Shown here piece by piece: positions 21,230 through 31,101 of a stretch of 53,470 nucleotides of DNA (position 1 is the first letter of the stretch; the number at the start of each line of letters is the position of its first letter). The translations under genes were made by a program, and so were the position numbers. The DNA lies in the NCBI GenBank assembly GCA_938015805.1, contig CALLXF010000005.1:1-53470 (forward strand), in the 5' to 3' direction. The DNA comes from an uncultured Saprospiraceae bacterium. GTDB lineage: Bacteria; Bacteroidota; Bacteroidia; Chitinophagales; Saprospiraceae. Under the pieces are notes generated by a model that ran no database searches, was not told the origin of the DNA, and worked only from the letters and a program-made list of their open reading frames with translations.

Positions 21230-21448
21230 TTATTTATATCGATATGTAATTCTACCCCTAGTTAAATCATAAGGAGACATTTCTACTGCCACCTTGTCCC
21301 CGGGTAAAATTCTGATGTAGTTCATCCTCATCTTTCCCGAGATCGTAGCCACGATTAAATGACCATTTTCCAGTGTTACTCGGAACATTGCATTGGACAA
21401 TGCCTCCTTGATAATACCGTCTTGTTTTATTAAATCTTGCTTAGCCAT
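21230..21448 (-). CDS. infA: Translation initiation factor IF-1
   Basis: 72 residues from the ATG at 21448, giving the usual [11 protein letters not shown] start; a TTG two codons earlier is less likely. An S1-type OB fold ([48 protein letters not shown]) occupies the A site of the 30S subunit during initiation. It follows map by 21 bases and precedes rpmJ, the standard order. Confidence 0.97.
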   Translation of the reverse strand: MAKQDLIKQDGIIKEALSNAMFRVTLENGHLIVATISGKMRMNYIRILPGDKVAVEMSPYDLTRGRITYRYK

Positions 21449-21469
21449 ATTCAAATGGAGTGCAAATAT

Positions 21470-22279
21470 CTATCTTTTTGATGAAATATTCATCAAATTG
21501 GGATTATTTTTTATTTCTTCAATAATTCCGTCATGATTAGATAAGATATCCGCTTTTTCTTTTCCTACTGCAACCGTGTGTTCAAAGTGAGCAGATGGTT
21601 TTTTATCTCTCGATATTATTGTCCATCCATCGTCTGATTGTCTGACTGCTCTCGTTCCTTCGTTTACCATCGGTTCAATAGCTATTACTAATCCCTCTTT
21701 AAGCATTATTCCTCTACCTCTGCTTCCATAATTAGGGACTTCTGGTGCCTCATGCAAATTTTTACCCACTCCATGTCCTACTAATTCCCTTACTACTCCG
21801 TAACCATTTGCTTTTTCAGCATATTGCTGTATGGCATAACCTATATCCCCAATTCTATTTCCTACTACTGCTTTATCTATCCCTCTATATAGTGACTCAT
21901 TTGTCACTGATAATAATTCTAATGTTTCTTCTGCAACTCCTTGCAATGCATAAGTAAAAGCACTATCACCATAAAATTCATTTACAATCGTTCCACAGTC
22001 TACACTAATGATATCGCCTTCTTGGAATTCTCTATCTGTTGGAATTCCATGTACTACCCCCTCATTAGGAGAAATACATAAAGTTGCGGGAAACCCTTTA
22101 TAACCTTTAAAGCCAGGAACTCCACCGTGATCTCTAATGCACTCTTCCGCTGCTCTGTCTATTTGGATACCTGTAACACCAGGTTTTATCATTGCTGCCA
22201 CAGTCTCATGAGCTTTACATACCAAAAGGCATGCTTCTCTAATAAGCTCTATCTCCTCTTTAGTTTTATAATAAATCAT
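21470..22279 (-). CDS. map: Methionine aminopeptidase, type I
   Basis: 269 residues from the ATG at 22279, four bases after the secY stop; a GTG further upstream inside secY is rejected. Removes the initiator methionine from nascent proteins. All metal ligands are visible: two Asp in DCGTIVNEFYGDSAFT, His in ELVGHGVGKNLHEAPEVPN, Glu in LVIAIEPMVNEG, and Glu with the final strand in SAHFEHTVAV. The N-terminus is IYYKTKEEIELIREACLLV. Its position after secY and before infA is common in Bacteroidota and Firmicutes. Confidence 0.97.
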   Translation of the reverse strand: MIYYKTKEEIELIREACLLVCKAHETVAAMIKPGVTGIQIDRAAEECIRDHGGVPGFKGYKGFPATLCISPNEGVVHGIPTDREFQEGDIISVDCGTIVNEFYGDSAFTYALQGVAEETLELLSVTNESLYRGIDKAVVGNRIGDIGYAIQQYAEKANGYGVVRELVGHGVGKNLHEAPEVPNYGSRGRGIMLKEGLVIAIEPMVNEGTRAVRQSDDGWTIISRDKKPSAHFEHTVAVGKEKADILSNHDGIIEEIKNNPNLMNISSKR

Positions 22280-22283
22280 GAAA

Positions 22284-23645
22284 CTACATGCCAGCCCCGA
22301 TCGGCTGCATACCACTTCTACCTTTGAGTCTACCTGATTTTACTAAGCCATCGTATTTTCTCATTAATAAATACGATTCTACCTGCTGTAAAAAATCTAG
22401 AACTACACCCACTAAAATCAGTAATGATGTTCCTCCAAAAAACAAAGCAAAACCAGCATTTACTCCTACGCTTGCTACAATGGCAGGAAATATAGAAATA
22501 AATCCAAGGAATATAGATCCAGGTAATGTTACTCTCGTGGTTAATGAGTCAATATAATCCTGTGTTTGTTTTCCAGGCTTAATTCCTGGGATAAACGCAT
22601 TTTGTCTTTTTAGGTATTCCGCATATTGTTGAGGATTAACTAGTAATGCGGTATATACATAAGTAAATACAACTACTAATAAGAAGAATATAATGTTATA
22701 TGGGATAGAAGTCCAATCCGCCAATTGCATCATGATACCACTCGGCCCATCTTCTCCTTGTGAAGCCCAGGTTCCTAATTGCATAGGTAAGAACATTATG
22801 GCTTGAGCAAATATGATAGGCATTACACCCGCCGCATTTACTTTTAAAGGAATATAATCTCTAGCACCAGCCATAGGTACATTTCCTGAACTTTTACCTA
22901 CCATCCGCTTTGCAAACTGCAAGGGAATTCGCCTTATTCCTTGGACTATTAAAACACAGGCCAGTACAGTCATAAATAGTACTGCTATTTCTAATACAAG
23001 TATAAATAATCCACTGTTTTGTAATTGAGACTGGATCTCAGTTACAAATGCTCGAGGTAATGTAGCAATTATCCCTATCATAATTAATAAGGAGATACCG
23101 TTTCCGATTCCTTTATCTGTTATTTTCTCTCCTAACCACATGGCTAGAATAGTACCTGATGATAATATAATAATATTAGAAACCCACCAGATAGTCATAT
23201 TCATATCACCGTCAATGGCTCCCTGACCGTGAATCATTTTTAAATAAGCTCCACCTTGTACAAGTGTAATCAGTACGGTTAGGAATCTTGTGATTTGAGT
23301 AATCTTTTTTCTTCCTGATTCTCCTTCTTTTTGCTGTAACTTCTGGAAATAAGGAACTGCAAAACCAAGCAACTGAATAATAATCGATGCTGTTATGTAA
23401 GGCATAATACCCAATGCAAAAACAGCGGCCGAATTAAAGGCACCACCTGTGAAAGAATTTATGATATTTAAAAGGTCATTTCCACCACCACTCTGCATGG
23501 ATGCTGCAAGAGCCTTGGAGTCCACTCCAGGTAAAACTACGAAACAACCAAATCTAAATAATGCCAATATCCCTAGCGTATATAAGATTCTTTGACGAAG
23601 CTCATCTATGCTCCAAATATTTTTTAAAGTCTCAATAAATTTCAT
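22284..23645 (-). CDS. secY: Preprotein translocase subunit SecY
   Basis: 453 residues, the channel of the general secretion pathway in the inner membrane, with SecE and SecG. About ten transmembrane segments are readable, beginning ILYTLGILALFRFGCFVVLPG and ending VVLDFLQQVESYLLMRKYDG. Conserved parts include FALGIMPYITASIIIQLL (pore helix), GIGNGISLLIMIGI, and the cytoplasmic YLKRQNAFIPGIKPGKQT loop that contacts SecA and the ribosome. It lies 20 bases after rplO. It exports the signal-peptide proteins of the window. Confidence 0.98.
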   Translation of the reverse strand: MKFIETLKNIWSIDELRQRILYTLGILALFRFGCFVVLPGVDSKALAASMQSGGGNDLLNIINSFTGGAFNSAAVFALGIMPYITASIIIQLLGFAVPYFQKLQQKEGESGRKKITQITRFLTVLITLVQGGAYLKMIHGQGAIDGDMNMTIWWVSNIIILSSGTILAMWLGEKITDKGIGNGISLLIMIGIIATLPRAFVTEIQSQLQNSGLFILVLEIAVLFMTVLACVLIVQGIRRIPLQFAKRMVGKSSGNVPMAGARDYIPLKVNAAGVMPIIFAQAIMFLPMQLGTWASQGEDGPSGIMMQLADWTSIPYNIIFFLLVVVFTYVYTALLVNPQQYAEYLKRQNAFIPGIKPGKQTQDYIDSLTTRVTLPGSIFLGFISIFPAIVASVGVNAGFALFFGGTSLLILVGVVLDFLQQVESYLLMRKYDGLVKSGRLKGRSGMQPIGAGM

Positions 23646-23665
23646 TCTGGAGAATTACTTATAAA

Positions 23666-24112
23666 TTAAACAAGGTTAACTGTACCTCCTTGTGCTTCTA
23701 TCTTTTCTTTGGCGGAAGCCGAAATAGCATGCACAGACACATTTACTTTTTTACTAATGTCACCATTTCCTAACACTTTTACCCTATCTCTTTTCTTGAT
23801 AATACGGTTAGCGTAAAGATTTTCTAAGGTAATCTCAGAAAGGCTGTATTTCTCTGATATACTCTGAAGATTAGCCACATTGAAAACTACAAACTCTACC
23901 CTGTTAGGGTTTTTAAATCCTACTTTAGGCAATCTCATTTGAAGAGGCATCTGACCACCTTCAAAATTCTTCTTCTTACTCCACCCAGATCTAGATTTTG
24001 CTCCTTTATGACCTCTCGTAGATGTACCACCTTTACCAGAACCTTGTCCTCGACCGATTCTCGTTTTACTCTTTACCGAACCTTTTGCAGGTTTTAAGTT
24101 ATGAAGTTCCAT
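23666..24112 (-). CDS. rplO: 50S ribosomal protein L15
   Basis: 148 residues. A late-assembly large-subunit protein with a long glycine/arginine-rich N-terminal extension threading 23S rRNA (RIGRGQGSGKGGTSTRGHKG, then GWSKKKNFEGGQMPLQMRLPK). The C-terminal domain ends KVNVSVHAISASAKEKIEAQGG. One base separates it from rpmD. Confidence 0.97.
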   Translation of the reverse strand: MELHNLKPAKGSVKSKTRIGRGQGSGKGGTSTRGHKGAKSRSGWSKKKNFEGGQMPLQMRLPKVGFKNPNRVEFVVFNVANLQSISEKYSLSEITLENLYANRIIKKRDRVKVLGNGDISKKVNVSVHAISASAKEKIEAQGGTVNLV

Positions 24113-24113
24113 T

Positions 24114-24293
24114 TTATACGTCTTCTACTTTTACTAAATGAGATATTTTTCTAACCATTCCTAAAATCTGAGGAGTAGCCTCTTTAACGACGGTTTGATG
24201 CATTTTTCTAAGACCTAATGCCTCTAGCGTAAGCTTCTGCTTCTTAGGTCTATCTATTTTACTTCTTACCTGAGTTATTTTAATGTGTGCCAT
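24114..24293 (-). CDS. rpmD: 50S ribosomal protein L30
   Basis: 59 residues with an ATG at 24293 and TAA at 24114. The protein reads MAHIKITQVRSKIDRPKKQK, then LTLEALGLRKMHQTVV and ends GMVRKISHLVKVEDV, matching L30 over its full length. It is located between rpsE (30 bases) and rplO (one base), the conserved position. Short enough to be missed by length-filtered gene finding. Confidence 0.95.
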   Translation of the reverse strand: MAHIKITQVRSKIDRPKKQKLTLEALGLRKMHQTVVKEATPQILGMVRKISHLVKVEDV

Positions 24294-24323
24294 TTTCTAT
24301 CTCTGTTTATTACAAAGAGGATT

Positions 24324-24839
24324 TTAACCCTCGAATAATTGTTTTATACCGATCCCTCTGTCTCTTGCAACTTGGTAAGGAGATCTTAATTTTGTTAAAG
24401 CATCTACTGTTGCCTTTACAACGTTATGTGGATTAGAAGAACCTTGTGATTTTCCTAAAACGTTCTGGACACCAGAGATTTCTAAAACAGCTCTCATCGG
24501 TCCACCCGCGATAACACCGGTACCCTCTGATGCTGGTTTAATTAATACCTTCCCTGCACCATATTTCCCTAATTGCTCATGAGGAATAGTTCCTTTTAAC
24601 AATGGAAATTTATGCAAGTTCTTTTTTGCGTCGTCTACAGCTTTGGCGATGGACTGCTGTACATCTCTTGCCTTACCCATTCCGTATCCTACTGTCCCTT
24701 CTCCATTTCCTACAACTACTAAAGCGGAGAAACTAAATGTTCTACCCCCTTTGTTTACCTTAGTCACCCTATTAAGACTTACTAGCTTGTCTTTAAGCTC
24801 AGTATCTGTTGGTTTGATTCTTTCTTGATTCTTTGCCAT
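24324..24839 (-). CDS. rpsE: 30S ribosomal protein S5
   Basis: 171 residues. Acts at the decoding site and mRNA entry, helping fidelity. The double-stranded-RNA-binding-like N-terminal part contains [25 protein letters not shown]; the C-terminal part has [20 protein letters not shown] and [16 protein letters not shown]. It begins nine bases after rplR. Confidence 0.97.
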   Translation of the reverse strand: MAKNQERIKPTDTELKDKLVSLNRVTKVNKGGRTFSFSALVVVGNGEGTVGYGMGKARDVQQSIAKAVDDAKKNLHKFPLLKGTIPHEQLGKYGAGKVLIKPASEGTGVIAGGPMRAVLEISGVQNVLGKSQGSSNPHNVVKATVDALTKLRSPYQVARDRGIGIKQLFEG

Positions 24840-24848
24840 TATCTTTTT

Positions 24849-25187
24849 TTAGAATTGTAGTCCTCCTTCTCTAGCCCCTTCTGCAAGAGCTTTTACTCTA
24901 CCATGATATAAATAACCAGCTCTATCAAAAACTACGTTTTCAATATTCTGAGCTTTGGCATTAGCTGCTAATTTTTTTCCAACTTCTGTTGCTCTTTCTA
25001 ACTTCCCACCAGATATTCCTTTTGCATCTGCAAAAGCAATAGTTACACCGTTTACATCATCGATCAACTGACAAGTAATATTTTTATTACTTCTGTGAAC
25101 TGACATTCTCGGACGAGAAGCTGTACCTTTTATTTTCTTACGAATTCCAAGATGAATTCTTTTTCTTATCTGTGCTTTAGTTTTCAT
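24849..25187 (-). CDS. rplR: 50S ribosomal protein L18
   Basis: 112 residues. Binds 5S rRNA with L5 and helps place it on the large subunit. Recognised by [21 protein letters not shown], the [21 protein letters not shown] ending and the [12 protein letters not shown] segment. Twelve bases after rplF. Confidence 0.97.
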   Translation of the reverse strand: MKTKAQIRKRIHLGIRKKIKGTASRPRMSVHRSNKNITCQLIDDVNGVTIAFADAKGISGGKLERATEVGKKLAANAKAQNIENVVFDRAGYLYHGRVKALAEGAREGGLQF

Positions 25188-25199
25188 TTATCTTAAATT

Positions 25200-25751
25200 T
25201 TAACCAGCCGTTTTACCTTGTTTTCTTCTAATCTCTTCTCCCTTAAATCTAACACCCTTTCCTTTGTAAGGCTCTGGTTTTCTAAATGCTCTGATTTTTG
25301 CGGCCACTTGACCAATAAGTTGCTTATCTATACTTTCTAAAATAATCGTAGGACTTGAACCCTTCTCACTTAGAGTAGACAATTTTACTTCCTCAGGGAT
25401 AGCAAACATAATCGGGTGAGAGTATCCAAGTGACAATTCTAATAATTGACCTGTATTACTACATCTATAACCTACACCTATAAGCTCTAGTTCTTTTTTA
25501 TACCCATTAGATACACCCTCTACCATATTAGCAATAAGTGATCTATACAAACCATGCATAGCTCTATGTCTTTGCTGATCAGTAGGACGAGTAACTTTAA
25601 GTTCGCCTTCTTCGATTTCGATCTTTAGATCTGGATCTACTTGTTGTGTTAATTCTCCTTTTCCTCCTTTGACAGTTACGAGATTTCCCTTAGAGATATC
25701 TATGCTTACACCATCTGGTAGAGTTATCGGAGCGGTTCCTATTCTAGACAT
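25200..25751 (-). CDS. rplF: 50S ribosomal protein L6
   Basis: 183 residues made of two homologous alpha/beta repeats. SRIGTAPITLPDGVSIDI opens the first, and VGYRCSNTGQLLELSLGYSH leads to the second. The signature is KIRAFRKPEPYKGKGVRF near the C-terminus. It lies near the sarcin-ricin loop where elongation factors bind. Confidence 0.97.
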   Translation of the reverse strand: MSRIGTAPITLPDGVSIDISKGNLVTVKGGKGELTQQVDPDLKIEIEEGELKVTRPTDQQRHRAMHGLYRSLIANMVEGVSNGYKKELELIGVGYRCSNTGQLLELSLGYSHPIMFAIPEEVKLSTLSEKGSSPTIILESIDKQLIGQVAAKIRAFRKPEPYKGKGVRFKGEEIRRKQGKTAG

Positions 25752-25770
25752 TTTTCTTAATTAAAATTTA

Positions 25771-26175
25771 TTAGTAAACGTAGCACATAACCTCACCACC
25801 TACATTTTCTCTTCTCGCTTGTTTATCTGTCATTAATCCTTTAGACGTGGATACTATGGCTATTCCTAATCCATTTATGATACGAGGAATATCATCTACA
25901 CCTGAATACTTTCTTAAACCAGGCTTACTAATTCTACCCATTTTCTGAATGGTAGGTATTCCTGTTTTTTTATCGTATTTAAGTGCAATACTGATGATAC
26001 CTTGTTTACCAGCATCCTTATCAAATTTATACTTTGCAATAAAACCCTGCTCGTATAATATTTCGGTCATTTTCTTTTTAGTATTAGACATCGGGATATC
26101 TACCACTCTGTGCCTAGCTTGTTGAGCATTTCTGATACGTGTTAGGTAATCCGCTATAGAATCTGTTACTGCCAT
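25771..26175 (-). CDS. rpsH: 30S ribosomal protein S8
   Basis: 134 residues. A primary 16S rRNA-binding protein of the central domain. N-terminal [19 protein letters not shown]-terminal signature [29 protein letters not shown]. In E. coli S8 is the repressor of the spc operon by binding the rplE region; whether that is conserved here cannot be seen. It follows rpsN by 20 bases. Confidence 0.97.
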   Translation of the reverse strand: MAVTDSIADYLTRIRNAQQARHRVVDIPMSNTKKKMTEILYEQGFIAKYKFDKDAGKQGIISIALKYDKKTGIPTIQKMGRISKPGLRKYSGVDDIPRIINGLGIAIVSTSKGLMTDKQARRENVGGEVMCYVY

Positions 26176-26195
26176 TTAACTATTATTTTATTTTA

Positions 26196-26465
26196 TTACC
26201 AGCTAGCCTTAGTTATTCCAGGAATTTTTCCTGCCAATGCCATTTGTCTAAAAGTTACTCTATTAATTCCAAATTTTCTCATATACCCCTTAGGCCTTCC
26301 AGTAAGCTTACATCTATTATGCAGTCTTACCTTTGATGAGTTTTTAGGAAGTTTATCTAGTGCGTCCCAGTCTCCAGCCTCTTTAAGTTGTTTTCTTAAA
26401 TCTGCATATTTTGCAACTAGCCTTTCTCTTTTTGCTTCTCTAGCAATTATCGCCTTTCTAGCCAT
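26196..26465 (-). CDS. rpsN: 30S ribosomal protein S14, zinc-free long form
   Basis: 89 residues. Belongs to the long, zinc-independent class: the CxxC pairs of the short zinc form are absent (a single Cys in [19 protein letters not shown]), and the family end is [17 protein letters not shown]. Acts in the 30S head. Five bases after rplE. Confidence 0.97.
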   Translation of the reverse strand: MARKAIIAREAKRERLVAKYADLRKQLKEAGDWDALDKLPKNSSKVRLHNRCKLTGRPKGYMRKFGINRVTFRQMALAGKIPGITKASW

Positions 26466-26470
26466 ACTAA

Positions 26471-27028
26471 TTAATTTCTTTGGTTTTTAAACGGCATTCC
26501 TAGCTCTTTTAATAATGCTAAACACTCTGCGTCCGTCTGAGCTGTAGTAACGAATGTGATATCCATACCACTAATCGCGTTTATTTTATCAATGTTAATT
26601 TCAGGGAAAATAATTTGCTCTGTAATACCCATTGTATAATTACCTCTTCCGTCAAAACTTTTATCGTTTATCCCTCTAAAATCTCTAACCCTAGGAAGTG
26701 CAATAGCGATTAATCTTTCCATGAACTCATACATACGTTCGTTACGTAAAGTAACTCTAGCACCGATGGTCATTCCTTCTCTTAATTTAAAATTAGAGAT
26801 AGATTTTTTTGCTATTGTCGGAACAGCTTTTTGTCCTGCTATGGTCGTTAACTCTTCCAATGCATGGTCGATTAACTTTTTATCTTGAGTAGCTTGACCG
26901 ATCCCTTTATTGATGCAAATCTTTTGCAATCTAGGTATCTGCATCGTACTCTTATAAGAGAACTGTTCCTTTAACTTAGAAACTACCTCGTTCTCGTACT
27001 TTTTTCTTAATGTAGGAATGTAACTCAT
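26471..27028 (-). CDS. rplE: 50S ribosomal protein L5
   Basis: 185 residues. Bridges 5S rRNA in the central protuberance to S13 and P-site tRNA. Key segments are [59 protein letters not shown] and the C-terminal [20 protein letters not shown]. Its ATG overlaps the rplX stop by one base (TAATG), giving tight translational coupling. Confidence 0.97.
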   Translation of the reverse strand: MSYIPTLRKKYENEVVSKLKEQFSYKSTMQIPRLQKICINKGIGQATQDKKLIDHALEELTTIAGQKAVPTIAKKSISNFKLREGMTIGARVTLRNERMYEFMERLIAIALPRVRDFRGINDKSFDGRGNYTMGITEQIIFPEINIDKINAISGMDITFVTTAQTDAECLALLKELGMPFKNQRN

Positions 27029-27366
27029 TACTTAATGATTTCTCCAGATTTTTTAGAATATCTTACGCTCTTGCCGTCCACTATTTTTCTTCCTAATTTA
27101 CTTGCCTCTCCTGACTTAGGATCAATAAGCATTAAGTTAGAAACATGGATAGTTCCATTTATTTCGTTAATACCTCCCGGCTCATCTGCAGTAGGTTTAG
27201 AATGTTTCTTCCTAATATTTACACCTTCTACAGTAGCACGGCTAAGTTTAGGAAATACTTCCATTACTTTACCCTCGGTACCCTTGTATGATCCACTTAT
27301 TACTTTAACCTGATCTCCTTTTTTTACATGAAGTTTAGGTGCGAATCTATGTTTCTTAATTGTCAT
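27028..27366 (-). CDS. rplX: 50S ribosomal protein L24
   Basis: 112 residues. An assembly-initiator protein with a KOW motif in [20 protein letters not shown]. It continues [20 protein letters not shown] and then a strand naming the [11 protein letters not shown] region. It lies 13 bases after rplN. Confidence 0.97.
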   Translation of the reverse strand: MTIKKHRFAPKLHVKKGDQVKVISGSYKGTEGKVMEVFPKLSRATVEGVNIRKKHSKPTADEPGGINEINGTIHVSNLMLIDPKSGEASKLGRKIVDGKSVRYSKKSGEIIK

Positions 27367-27379
27367 AATCTCTGTGTTA

Positions 27380-27745
27380 TTAAAGTACCTCCGGAGCTAG
27401 TGAAACAATTTTCATATAATCCTTTTCTCTCAATTCTCTAGCTACAGGTCCAAAAATCCTTGTTCCTCTTGGTTCTTCTGCTGCGGTAAGTAGAACTACA
27501 GCGTTATCATCGAATCTGATGTAAGAACCATCTTTTCTACGGATTTCTTTTTTTGTTCTTACGATAACTGCTCTCGAAACAGTACCTTTTTTTACTCCTC
27601 CTGGAGAAGACTGTTTTACAGTACAAACAATTTGATCACCTACTGATGCATACCTTCTTTTAGATCCTCCTAGCACTCTTATACATAGTACCTGCTTAGC
27701 CCCACTATTGTCTGCAACATTCAGTCTTGATTCCTGCTGTATCAT
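27380..27745 (-). CDS. rplN: 50S ribosomal protein L14
   Basis: 121 residues, essentially the standard 122. Forms bridges to the small subunit and contacts L19. Recognised by [20 protein letters not shown], the [20 protein letters not shown] signature, and [20 protein letters not shown] at the end. Confidence 0.97.
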   Translation of the reverse strand: MIQQESRLNVADNSGAKQVLCIRVLGGSKRRYASVGDQIVCTVKQSSPGGVKKGTVSRAVIVRTKKEIRRKDGSYIRFDDNAVVLLTAAEEPRGTRIFGPVARELREKDYMKIVSLAPEVL

Positions 27746-27764
27746 TGTTCTTTATTTAAAAATA

Positions 27765-28025
27765 TTATTTAGCTCTTTCAATAATTTCAGTAATCTTCCA
27801 ACACTTCCTCTTACTCAATGGTCTCGTCTCCTCAATTCTCACAGTGTCTCCGTCTTTACACTCATTCTTTTCATCATGAGCAATAAATTTCTTAGACTTC
27901 TTCATGAATTTACCGTAAATCGGATGCTTAATTTTACGTTCCACAAGAACGGATACTGATTTATCCATTTTTGAACTGGCTACTACACCGACTCTTTGTT
28001 TTCTAAGATTCTTAGTTTCTGTCAT
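27765..28025 (-). CDS. rpsQ: 30S ribosomal protein S17
   Basis: 86 residues, OB fold. A primary 16S rRNA-binding protein: [39 protein letters not shown] and [20 protein letters not shown] are all conserved. It starts five bases after rpmC. Confidence 0.97.
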   Translation of the reverse strand: MTETKNLRKQRVGVVASSKMDKSVSVLVERKIKHPIYGKFMKKSKKFIAHDEKNECKDGDTVRIEETRPLSKRKCWKITEIIERAK

Positions 28026-28030
28026 GACGA

Positions 28031-28291
28031 CTATTGATTTCTTCTACGTTTTCTAATTTTTGTTCTTTTTGCCAACTGTTCTGGAGTCATATTCGTTACT
28101 TCTCTCCTACGTGCCTCTGTTAATAAACGGGCAATATCTCTTCTGACTTCCTTGATTGTCTGTGGATTTTCTACTCCTTTTACAGCGTGATCAAACTTCA
28201 TTTTCTTGTATTGAAGCTCAGTCTCTTTTAGTTCGTTTGCTAATTCTGCATCCGAAAACTCCTGTAATTCTATAAATTTTTTAGTTGCCAT
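28031..28291 (-). CDS. rpmC: 50S ribosomal protein L29
   Basis: 86 residues. The first about 65 form the two-helix L29 hairpin ([20 protein letters not shown], then [20 protein letters not shown]) at the tunnel exit. The remaining about 20 residues ([19 protein letters not shown]) are a basic extension beyond the usual 63-69 residue length. Six bases after rplP. Confidence 0.96.
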   Translation of the reverse strand: MATKKFIELQEFSDAELANELKETELQYKKMKFDHAVKGVENPQTIKEVRRDIARLLTEARRREVTNMTPEQLAKRTKIRKRRRNQ

Positions 28292-28297
28292 CTTATG

Positions 28298-28717
28298 TTA
28301 TTCTGCGTAGTCTCTTCTAATAATTGTCTTAGTCTTAACTGGTAATTTCTGAGCAGCTAATCTCAATCCCTCTTTTGCAATATCGAAAGGTACACCATCC
28401 ATTTCAAACAGTATCCTACCTGGTCTTACTACCGCAACATAATGGGATAAAGCTCCTTTTCCCTTTCCCATCCTCACCTCTGCTGGCTTAGATGTTATTG
28501 GTTTGTCTGGAAAAATTCTAATCCACACCTTTCCTTGTCTCTGCATGTACCTCGTCATCGCAATCCTCGCTGCCTCTATCTGCCTATTCGTAATCCATCC
28601 ACCCTCTAACGTCTTCAGAGCAAAAGATCCAAAAGCAATCTGGCTTCCTCTATGGGCAATCCCACGATTCCTACCTTTCTGCATTTTTCTGTACTTCGTC
28701 CTTTTTGGCTGTAGCAT
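28298..28717 (-). CDS. rplP: 50S ribosomal protein L16
   Basis: 139 residues. Sits near the A site and peptidyl transferase centre. [19 protein letters not shown] opens the protein; the signatures are [20 protein letters not shown] and [20 protein letters not shown]. The Arg in the latter region is the residue hydroxylated by YcfD in E. coli; no such enzyme is seen here. It is separated from rpsC by 70 bases. Confidence 0.97.
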   Translation of the reverse strand: MLQPKRTKYRKMQKGRNRGIAHRGSQIAFGSFALKTLEGGWITNRQIEAARIAMTRYMQRQGKVWIRIFPDKPITSKPAEVRMGKGKGALSHYVAVVRPGRILFEMDGVPFDIAKEGLRLAAQKLPVKTKTIIRRDYAE

Positions 28718-28787
28718 GATTCTATTTTTACTGTACCGATACTCAAAAGTTGTGCAAAGGTACTACATTTTGTCTTTTAAATTATTA

Positions 28788-29585
28788 TCAATTTCTTCTA
28801 TCTCCACCACCTCGGTTACCACCTCTATTTCCACCTCGGTTACCACCTCTATTTCCTCCACGGTTACCACCTCTATTTCCTCCACGATTTCCACCTCTTC
28901 CTTGACCACCTTTTCCACCACGCTTATTATCAACACCTACATTAGGTGATAAGTCTCTTTTACCTAGAACTTCTCCTTTACAAATCCATACTTTTATCCC
29001 TATTTTACCGTAAACGGTTAGGGCTTCCGCCAATGAGTAATCTATATCGGCTCTGAAAGTATGCAAAGGAGTTCGGCCCTCTTTATATTCTTCAGATCTT
29101 GCCATCTCTGCACCATTCAATCTACCACTTATTCTTACTTTTATTCCTTCTGCACCAGCTCTAATAGTAGACTGAATAGACATTTTAATTGCTCGTCTGT
29201 AGTTCATTCTACCTTCCAGCTGTCTTGCTATTCCGTCTGCAACAATTGCTGCATCCATCTCTGGCTTTCTGATCTCTACAATATTAATCTGCACATCCTG
29301 GCTAGTTAATTTTTTCAGCTCTTCTCTAATTCTATCAACCTCAGTTCCCCCTTTACCGATAATAATACCAGGTCTAGATGTATGAATCGTAACTGTGATT
29401 CTCTTTAATGTTCTTTCGATAATAATCCTTGCGATTCCACCCTTGTTAATTCTGGCAGAGAGATACCTTCTGATTTTCTCATCCTCTACTACTTTTTTTG
29501 CAAAGTCTTTTCCACCATACCAGTTAGAATCCCATCCGCGGATGATTCCTAGTCTATTACCTATTGGATTTGTCTTCTGACCCAT
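28788..29585 (-). CDS. rpsC: 30S ribosomal protein S3 with RGGN-repeat tail
   Basis: 265 residues. The first about 215 residues are standard S3: [20 protein letters not shown], a type 2 KH domain with the GxxG loop in [20 protein letters not shown], and the C-terminal [20 protein letters not shown] block, which line the mRNA entry channel. After [13 protein letters not shown] comes a tail of seven consecutive RGGN units and a final RGGGDRRN. Such an Arg/Gly/Asn low-complexity extension is absent from the E. coli protein (233 residues) and could bind RNA. The tail is encoded by a 24-base tandem repeat. Confidence 0.97.
   Translation of the reverse strand: MGQKTNPIGNRLGIIRGWDSNWYGGKDFAKKVVEDEKIRRYLSARINKGGIARIIIERTLKRITVTIHTSRPGIIIGKGGTEVDRIREELKKLTSQDVQINIVEIRKPEMDAAIVADGIARQLEGRMNYRRAIKMSIQSTIRAGAEGIKVRISGRLNGAEMARSEEYKEGRTPLHTFRADIDYSLAEALTVYGKIGIKVWICKGEVLGKRDLSPNVGVDNKRGGKGGQGRGGNRGGNRGGNRGGNRGGNRGGNRGGNRGGGDRRN
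28800..28900 (-). repeat. Tandem repeat coding the S3 RGGN tail
   Basis: DNA alternating two versions of the 12-base RGGN codon set, giving an approximate 24-base period (Arg as CGA/CGT or AGA, Asn as AAC or AAT). Seven RGGN units plus RGGG. The purity suggests recent expansion. Confidence 0.85.
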
Positions 29586-29591
29586 AATTAA

Positions 29592-29975
29592 TTATTCTTC
29601 AGTAGATTGCTCTACGTTATCTTCTAAAGGAAGTTTATTTTCAACAACAAGTGTTACGTGATTCATTCTTTTTCTGATCCTATGTGCTCTACCGTGAGGA
29701 GCTGGTCTAAACCTTTTTAGTGATGATGCACTATCTACCATCGCCTTAGTTACATATAAATCATAATCATCCGCACTGTACGCCATATCGTTCTTATTTT
29801 CCCAATTGGCTATAGCTGACAATAATAATCTCTCAGTCCAAACAGAAGCTTCTCTTTTATTGAACTTAAGAATATTCAAAGCTTTATCCACTCTTTGACC
29901 GCGGATCATATCCACTACCATCCTCATTTTACGTGCGGACATCGGAACATTTTTTAATCTAGCTTTTGCTTCCAT
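29592..29975 (-). CDS. rplV: 50S ribosomal protein L22
   Basis: 127 residues. Its beta hairpin lines the narrowest part of the exit tunnel. Conserved: [20 protein letters not shown], then [20 protein letters not shown] at the hairpin tip. The acidic C-terminus ([13 protein letters not shown]) is an extension. Six bases before rpsC. Confidence 0.97.
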   Translation of the reverse strand: MEAKARLKNVPMSARKMRMVVDMIRGQRVDKALNILKFNKREASVWTERLLLSAIANWENKNDMAYSADDYDLYVTKAMVDSASSLKRFRPAPHGRAHRIRKRMNHVTLVVENKLPLEDNVEQSTEE

Positions 29976-29996
29976 TACTTATTACTTTACTAATAG

Positions 29997-30263
29997 TTAT
30001 TTTCTATTTCCACCATGACCTTTAAAGGTTCTCGTTGGTGAAAATTCTCCTAATTTATGACCTACCATATTCTCTGTTACAAACACAGGAATAAAAGTTT
30101 TACCGTTATGCACTGCTATCGTAGTACCTACCATATCTGGAATGATCATCGATGATCGAGACCATGTTTTAATTACGGTCTTTTTTGTACTTGCTTTTGC
30201 AGCCATTACTTTATCTAATAAAGTATGTGTTACGTAAGGTCCTTTTCTAAGTGATCTTGCCAT
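29997..30263 (-). CDS. rpsS: 30S ribosomal protein S19
   Basis: 88 residues. Complexes with S13 in the head of the small subunit. Sequence opens [19 protein letters not shown] and has [20 protein letters not shown] and [18 protein letters not shown], all typical. Four bases after rplB. Confidence 0.97.
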   Translation of the reverse strand: MARSLRKGPYVTHTLLDKVMAAKASTKKTVIKTWSRSSMIIPDMVGTTIAVHNGKTFIPVFVTENMVGHKLGEFSPTRTFKGHGGNRK

Positions 30264-30267
30264 TATA

Positions 30268-31092
30268 TTACTTTTTTCTTCTAGTGATGATTAATTTACT
30301 AGAATACTTTTTAGTGTTCCTTGTTTTTTGTCCTTTGGCCATAACCCCTGTTCTTGATCTTGGGTGTCCTCCAGACGCTTTACCTTCACCACCTCCCATT
30401 GGGTGATCTACAGGATTCATTGCTACCCCTCTAACTCTAGATCTTCTTCCTAACCATCTCTTTGCTCCAGCTTTACCTAAAACTTTTAAACCATGATCCG
30501 GGTTAGAAGTAGTTCCGATTACTGCTTTACATGTTAATAAGACTCTACGCACTTCACTAGAAGGTAATTTAATGATCGCGTACTTCCCCTCTCTTCCCAT
30601 TAATACACCATAAGTACCTGCGGATCTCGCTAAAGCTCCTCCTTTACCTGGAGTCATTTCTATATTATGTATAGAAGAACCTAAAGGAATTTTACTTAAG
30701 TATAATGCATTACCAACATCAGGAGTAGCAGTATCACCAGACATAATTTTATCTCCTACTTTGAGTTTGTCAGGTGCAACTATATATGTTTTCTCCCCAT
30801 CTGTATACTGAACTAGAGCAATAAAAGCAGTTCTGTTTGGATCATACTCTATAGACATTACTTCTGCTGACATCCCTTCTTTTCCTCTCTGGAAATCAAT
30901 AACTCTATACCTCCTTTTATGTCCACCACCTCTGTTACGTACTGTCATTTTACCAGAGTTATTTCTACCACCAGTTTTTGTCAGTTTACGTAAAAGCGTT
31001 TTTTCTGGCTTAACTTTCGTGAGCTCAGAGTAATCTACAGTTACTTTTTGTCTTAGTCCCGGAGTTACCGGATTATATTTTTTTATTGCCAT
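30268..31092 (-). CDS. rplB: 50S ribosomal protein L2
   Basis: 274 residues. One of the most conserved large-subunit proteins, needed for subunit association and peptidyl transfer. The N-terminal segment has [20 protein letters not shown], and the C-terminal part [20 protein letters not shown] includes the conserved His near the peptidyl transferase centre. Nine bases after rplW. Confidence 0.98.
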   Translation of the reverse strand: MAIKKYNPVTPGLRQKVTVDYSELTKVKPEKTLLRKLTKTGGRNNSGKMTVRNRGGGHKRRYRVIDFQRGKEGMSAEVMSIEYDPNRTAFIALVQYTDGEKTYIVAPDKLKVGDKIMSGDTATPDVGNALYLSKIPLGSSIHNIEMTPGKGGALARSAGTYGVLMGREGKYAIIKLPSSEVRRVLLTCKAVIGTTSNPDHGLKVLGKAGAKRWLGRRSRVRGVAMNPVDHPMGGGEGKASGGHPRSRTGVMAKGQKTRNTKKYSSKLIITRRKK

Positions 31093-31101
31093 TTGTAATG
31101 A

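Noticed and set aside
22280-22315. GTG start extending map upstream
   Set aside because: It would overlap secY by 32 bases and add residues not seen in methionine aminopeptidases; the ATG at 22279 gives the family N-terminus.
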